NCBI GenBank assembly: GCA_017540915.1
Contig: JAFYAD010000189.1
Location: 1-7,523, forward strand
Reading direction: 5' to 3'
Length of the DNA stretch: 7,523 nucleotides
Origin: Lachnospiraceae bacterium
GTDB lineage: Bacteria; Bacillota_A; Clostridia; Lachnospirales; Lachnospiraceae
A program made the translations under genes and the position numbers. Positions 5,507-7,523 of the stretch are shown piece by piece. How positions within the stretch are numbered: position 1 is the first letter of the stretch; every line of letters starts with the position of its first letter. A model generated the notes under the pieces. The model was given only the letters and a program-made list of their open reading frames with translations. It was not told where the DNA came from and did not search any database.

Positions 5507-6694
5507 ATGGAAGCCAGATTTAAGCGTATCTTTGTAGTGGTGTTGGACTCACTGGGTATCGGCGAGATGCCGGATGCGGCAGATTTCGGTGATGAGGGAG
5601 CGGACACACTGGGACACATAGCAGATCATTTCCCGGAATTCGATATCCCTAATCTTGAAAATTTCGGACTGGGCAATCTCAAGCAAAACTATAATATAGT
5701 GCCTGTGGAAAATCCTATGGCAAAATTCTGTGTTTTGCGTGAGGCGTCAAAAGGAAAAGATACCATGACCGGTCATTGGGAGATGATGGGCATCAGGACC
5801 GATGAACCTTTCCTTACATTTACCGAAAACGGGTTTCCACAGGAGCTTATAGATGAGCTTGAGAGCAGATGGGGCAGAAAGATAATCGGCAATAAAGCTG
5901 CCAGCGGAACAGCAATACTGGACGAGCTCGCTATGCAGGAGATCAATGACGGAAAGGTCATAGTGTATACTTCCGCTGACTCAGTGCTCCAGATCTGCGG
6001 GAACGAGGAGACTATGGGTTTGGATACCCTGTACAGATTCTGTGAGATCGCCAGGGAGGTCACTATGAAACCCGAGTGGAGGGTTGGCAGGGTGATCGCA
6101 AGACCCTATGTCGGAAAAGCGCCGGGGCAGTTCAAACGTACATCCAACAGACACGACTACGCCGTTGCACCGCCTAGAGAGACAATTCTGGATGCTATGA
6201 AAAAGAACAGGTTGGATGTTATCTCTGTTGGCAAGATCAATGATATTTTTTCCGGACACGGCATTACCAAGGCTTATCATTCCAATTCCTCTGTGCACGG
6301 AATGCAGCAGACCATAGATGTATCGTCTCAGGATTTCCGTGGATTGTGCTTTACGAATCTGGTGGATTTCGATGCGCTGTGGGGGCACCGCAGGGATGTT
6401 ATGGGATACGGACGCGAGATAGAGCGTTTTGATGAGCTTTTGGGTGAATTGATAGAGACTCTCGGATATGACGATCTGCTGATACTGACGGCGGATCATG
6501 GCAACGATCCTACATTTAAGGGGACGGATCACACCAGGGAGAAGGTTCCTTTCCTTGCCTACAGTCCTTCCATGAGCGGAGGAGCATTGCCGGAACAGGA
6601 GACGTTTGCTGTCATAGGCATGACCATTGCGGACAATTTCGGTCTCGCCCGTCCGAAGGGACTTATAGGAACATCGATGCTGGGGATATTATGA
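5507..6694 (+). CDS. deoB: Phosphopentomutase
   Basis: This 395-residue metalloenzyme of the alkaline phosphatase superfamily interconverts ribose- or deoxyribose-1-phosphate and the 5-phosphate, linking nucleoside phosphorylases to DeoC and the pentose phosphate pathway. The metal ligands and phosphorylated Thr known from Bacillus DeoB are visible: Asp14 in [14 protein letters not shown], Thr86 in [11 protein letters not shown] (83-93), Asp289 and His294 in [12 protein letters not shown] (286-297), Asp330 and His331 in TADHGND (328-334), and His342 in [10 protein letters not shown] (339-348). Length is normal for DeoB and the frame is intact. The start at 5507 has AAGGGGGG six bases upstream. 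Together with udp and deoC it completes conversion of deoxyuridine to uracil, acetaldehyde and glyceraldehyde-3-phosphate. Confidence 0.97.
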   Translation: MEARFKRIFVVVLDSLGIGEMPDAADFGDEGADTLGHIADHFPEFDIPNLENFGLGNLKQNYNIVPVENPMAKFCVLREASKGKDTMTGHWEMMGIRTDEPFLTFTENGFPQELIDELESRWGRKIIGNKAASGTAILDELAMQEINDGKVIVYTSADSVLQICGNEETMGLDTLYRFCEIAREVTMKPEWRVGRVIARPYVGKAPGQFKRTSNRHDYAVAPPRETILDAMKKNRLDVISVGKINDIFSGHGITKAYHSNSSVHGMQQTIDVSSQDFRGLCFTNLVDFDALWGHRRDVMGYGREIERFDELLGELIETLGYDDLLILTADHGNDPTFKGTDHTREKVPFLAYSPSMSGGALPEQETFAVIGMTIADNFGLARPKGLIGTSMLGIL

Positions 6695-6772
6695 TTTCGG
6701 ATTGTGGGTATTCGTGAATCACCTTTTAACCCTCAGATCATATTATAGGATAGTAACAGTAGGAGAAAACGG

Positions 6773-7523
6773 ATGTGGATCGCAGACAGATGGGATGATT
6801 ATAAGATATTGGACACATCGGGCGGTGAGAAACTCGAGATGTGGGGAGAGTATAAGCTCAGACGTCCCGATCCGCAGGTTATATGGAATGTTTCGAAGGG
6901 CAGGGAGTGGAAACGCGTAAACGGTCATTATCATCGCTCCAATAAAGGAGGCGGAGAATGGGAGTTTTTTGATCTGCCCGATGAATGGAAAATAGGATAT
7001 GATCTTTCGATCGGCAAAAGACTGACATTCAATCTGAAGCCCTTTGCTTTCAAGCATACCGGTGTTTTTCCGGAGCAGGCGGTAAACTGGGATTGGTTTT
7101 CTTCTATAATAAAAGGTGAGACGGATAAAGGGCGCGAGGTCAGAGTGCTGAATCTCTTTGCATACACAGGCGGAGCTACGCTTGCCGCTGCTGCGGCGGG
7201 AGCAAACGTTACCCATGTTGATGCTTCTAAAGGTATGGTGACATGGGCAAAAGAAAACGCAGTTGACAGTGGTCTTGGTGACGCGCATATCCGCTGGCTT
7301 GTGGACGATTGTGTCAAATTCGTGGAGAGGGAGATCAGACGCGGCAACACCTATGATGCCATCATAATGGATCCGCCGAGCTACGGCAGGGGACCTAAGG
7401 GGGAAATCTGGAAGATAGAGGAATCTGTTTTTCCGCTGGTTGAAAAATGCACGGAGCTTCTGAGCGACAAGCCGTTATTTTTTCTTATCAATTCATACAC
7501 CACAGGCTTACAGCCCGGTGTAC
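6773..7523 (+). CDS. Class I SAM-dependent methyltransferase (COG1092-like), partial
   Basis: The frame is open from ATG 6773 to the window edge (250 codons, no stop), so the C-terminus is missing. The N-terminus (MWIADRWDDYKILD, then GEKLEMWGEYKLRRPDPQVIW in two adjoining parts) fits a group of about 300-residue methyltransferases related to the RlmI/RlmK rRNA cytosine methyltransferases but without their N-terminal PUA domain. The SAM-binding motif I is NLFAYTGGAT (127-136), followed by the acidic HVDAS (about 151-155), and the motif IV is IIMDPPSYGRG (197-207). The DPPSYGRG form suggests nucleic acid methylation, most likely rRNA, but the target base is unknown. AGGAGA six bases upstream supports the start. 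It follows deoB by 78 bases with no terminator; co-transcription is possible but a functional link is not evident. Confidence 0.88.
   Translation, partial: MWIADRWDDYKILDTSGGEKLEMWGEYKLRRPDPQVIWNVSKGREWKRVNGHYHRSNKGGGEWEFFDLPDEWKIGYDLSIGKRLTFNLKPFAFKHTGVFPEQAVNWDWFSSIIKGETDKGREVRVLNLFAYTGGATLAAAAAGANVTHVDASKGMVTWAKENAVDSGLGDAHIRWLVDDCVKFVEREIRRGNTYDAIIMDPPSYGRGPKGEIWKIEESVFPLVEKCTELLSDKPLFFLINSYTTGLQPGV

Noticed and set aside
5981..6532. Minus-strand open frame (183 codons) opposite deoB
   Set aside because: It overlaps the conserved catalytic part of deoB in antisense and shows no family match or ribosome binding site.
6695..6772. Promoter or terminator between deoB and the methyltransferase gene
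   Set aside because: TATTAT (6741-6746) lacks a matching -35, and no stable stem followed by T residues was found, so neither is called.

Overview
The window looks like chromosomal DNA from a Gram-positive anaerobe of the Bacillota, most likely Lachnospiraceae or a Butyrivibrio-like relative. This is inferred from strong AGGAGG/GGGGG-type ribosome binding sites, moderate G+C, a FolT-family ECF S-component without its own energising module, a Ser/Thr/Asp-rich GH25 lipoprotein, and protein sequences that resemble clostridial homologues. No rRNA, tRNA, CRISPR array or transposase gene was found. The species cannot be named from the sequence alone.

Left part (1-2098): the first 60 bases may hold the 3' tail of an upstream plus-strand gene, followed by a good intrinsic terminator (64-89) and then a second hairpin with a perfect 12-bp stem (105-139). 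Two minus-strand genes follow: a 63-residue SymE-family toxin-like protein (140-331) and a 535-residue lipoprotein with a C-terminal GH25 lysozyme domain (491-2098). The gap between them (332-490) holds a hairpin with a T-rich tail and an 8-bp direct repeat around a possible -10 box. It may serve both as lysozyme terminator and as symE leader.

Middle (2099-2315): a divergent intergenic region. It has a clear extended -10 promoter for the lipoprotein, a weaker promoter candidate for the rightward genes, a possible 20-codon leader ORF and a hairpin.

Right part (2316-7523): six genes on the plus strand with short gaps and no recognisable terminator between them, so they could be one transcript. 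The order is a GT2 glycosyltransferase with an unusual Cys-rich and repeat-bearing insertion, a FolT-family ECF substrate-binding membrane protein, uridine phosphorylase, deoxyribose-phosphate aldolase (deoC), phosphopentomutase (deoB), and a SAM-dependent methyltransferase cut by the window edge.

The three enzymes udp, deoB and deoC form a coherent pathway. Udp splits uridine or deoxyuridine to uracil and (deoxy)ribose-1-phosphate, DeoB converts that to the 5-phosphate, and DeoC cleaves deoxyribose-5-phosphate to glyceraldehyde-3-phosphate and acetaldehyde. The ECF S-component directly upstream of udp suggests that uptake of a related substrate may be linked to this catabolism. That is the most interesting functional hypothesis here.
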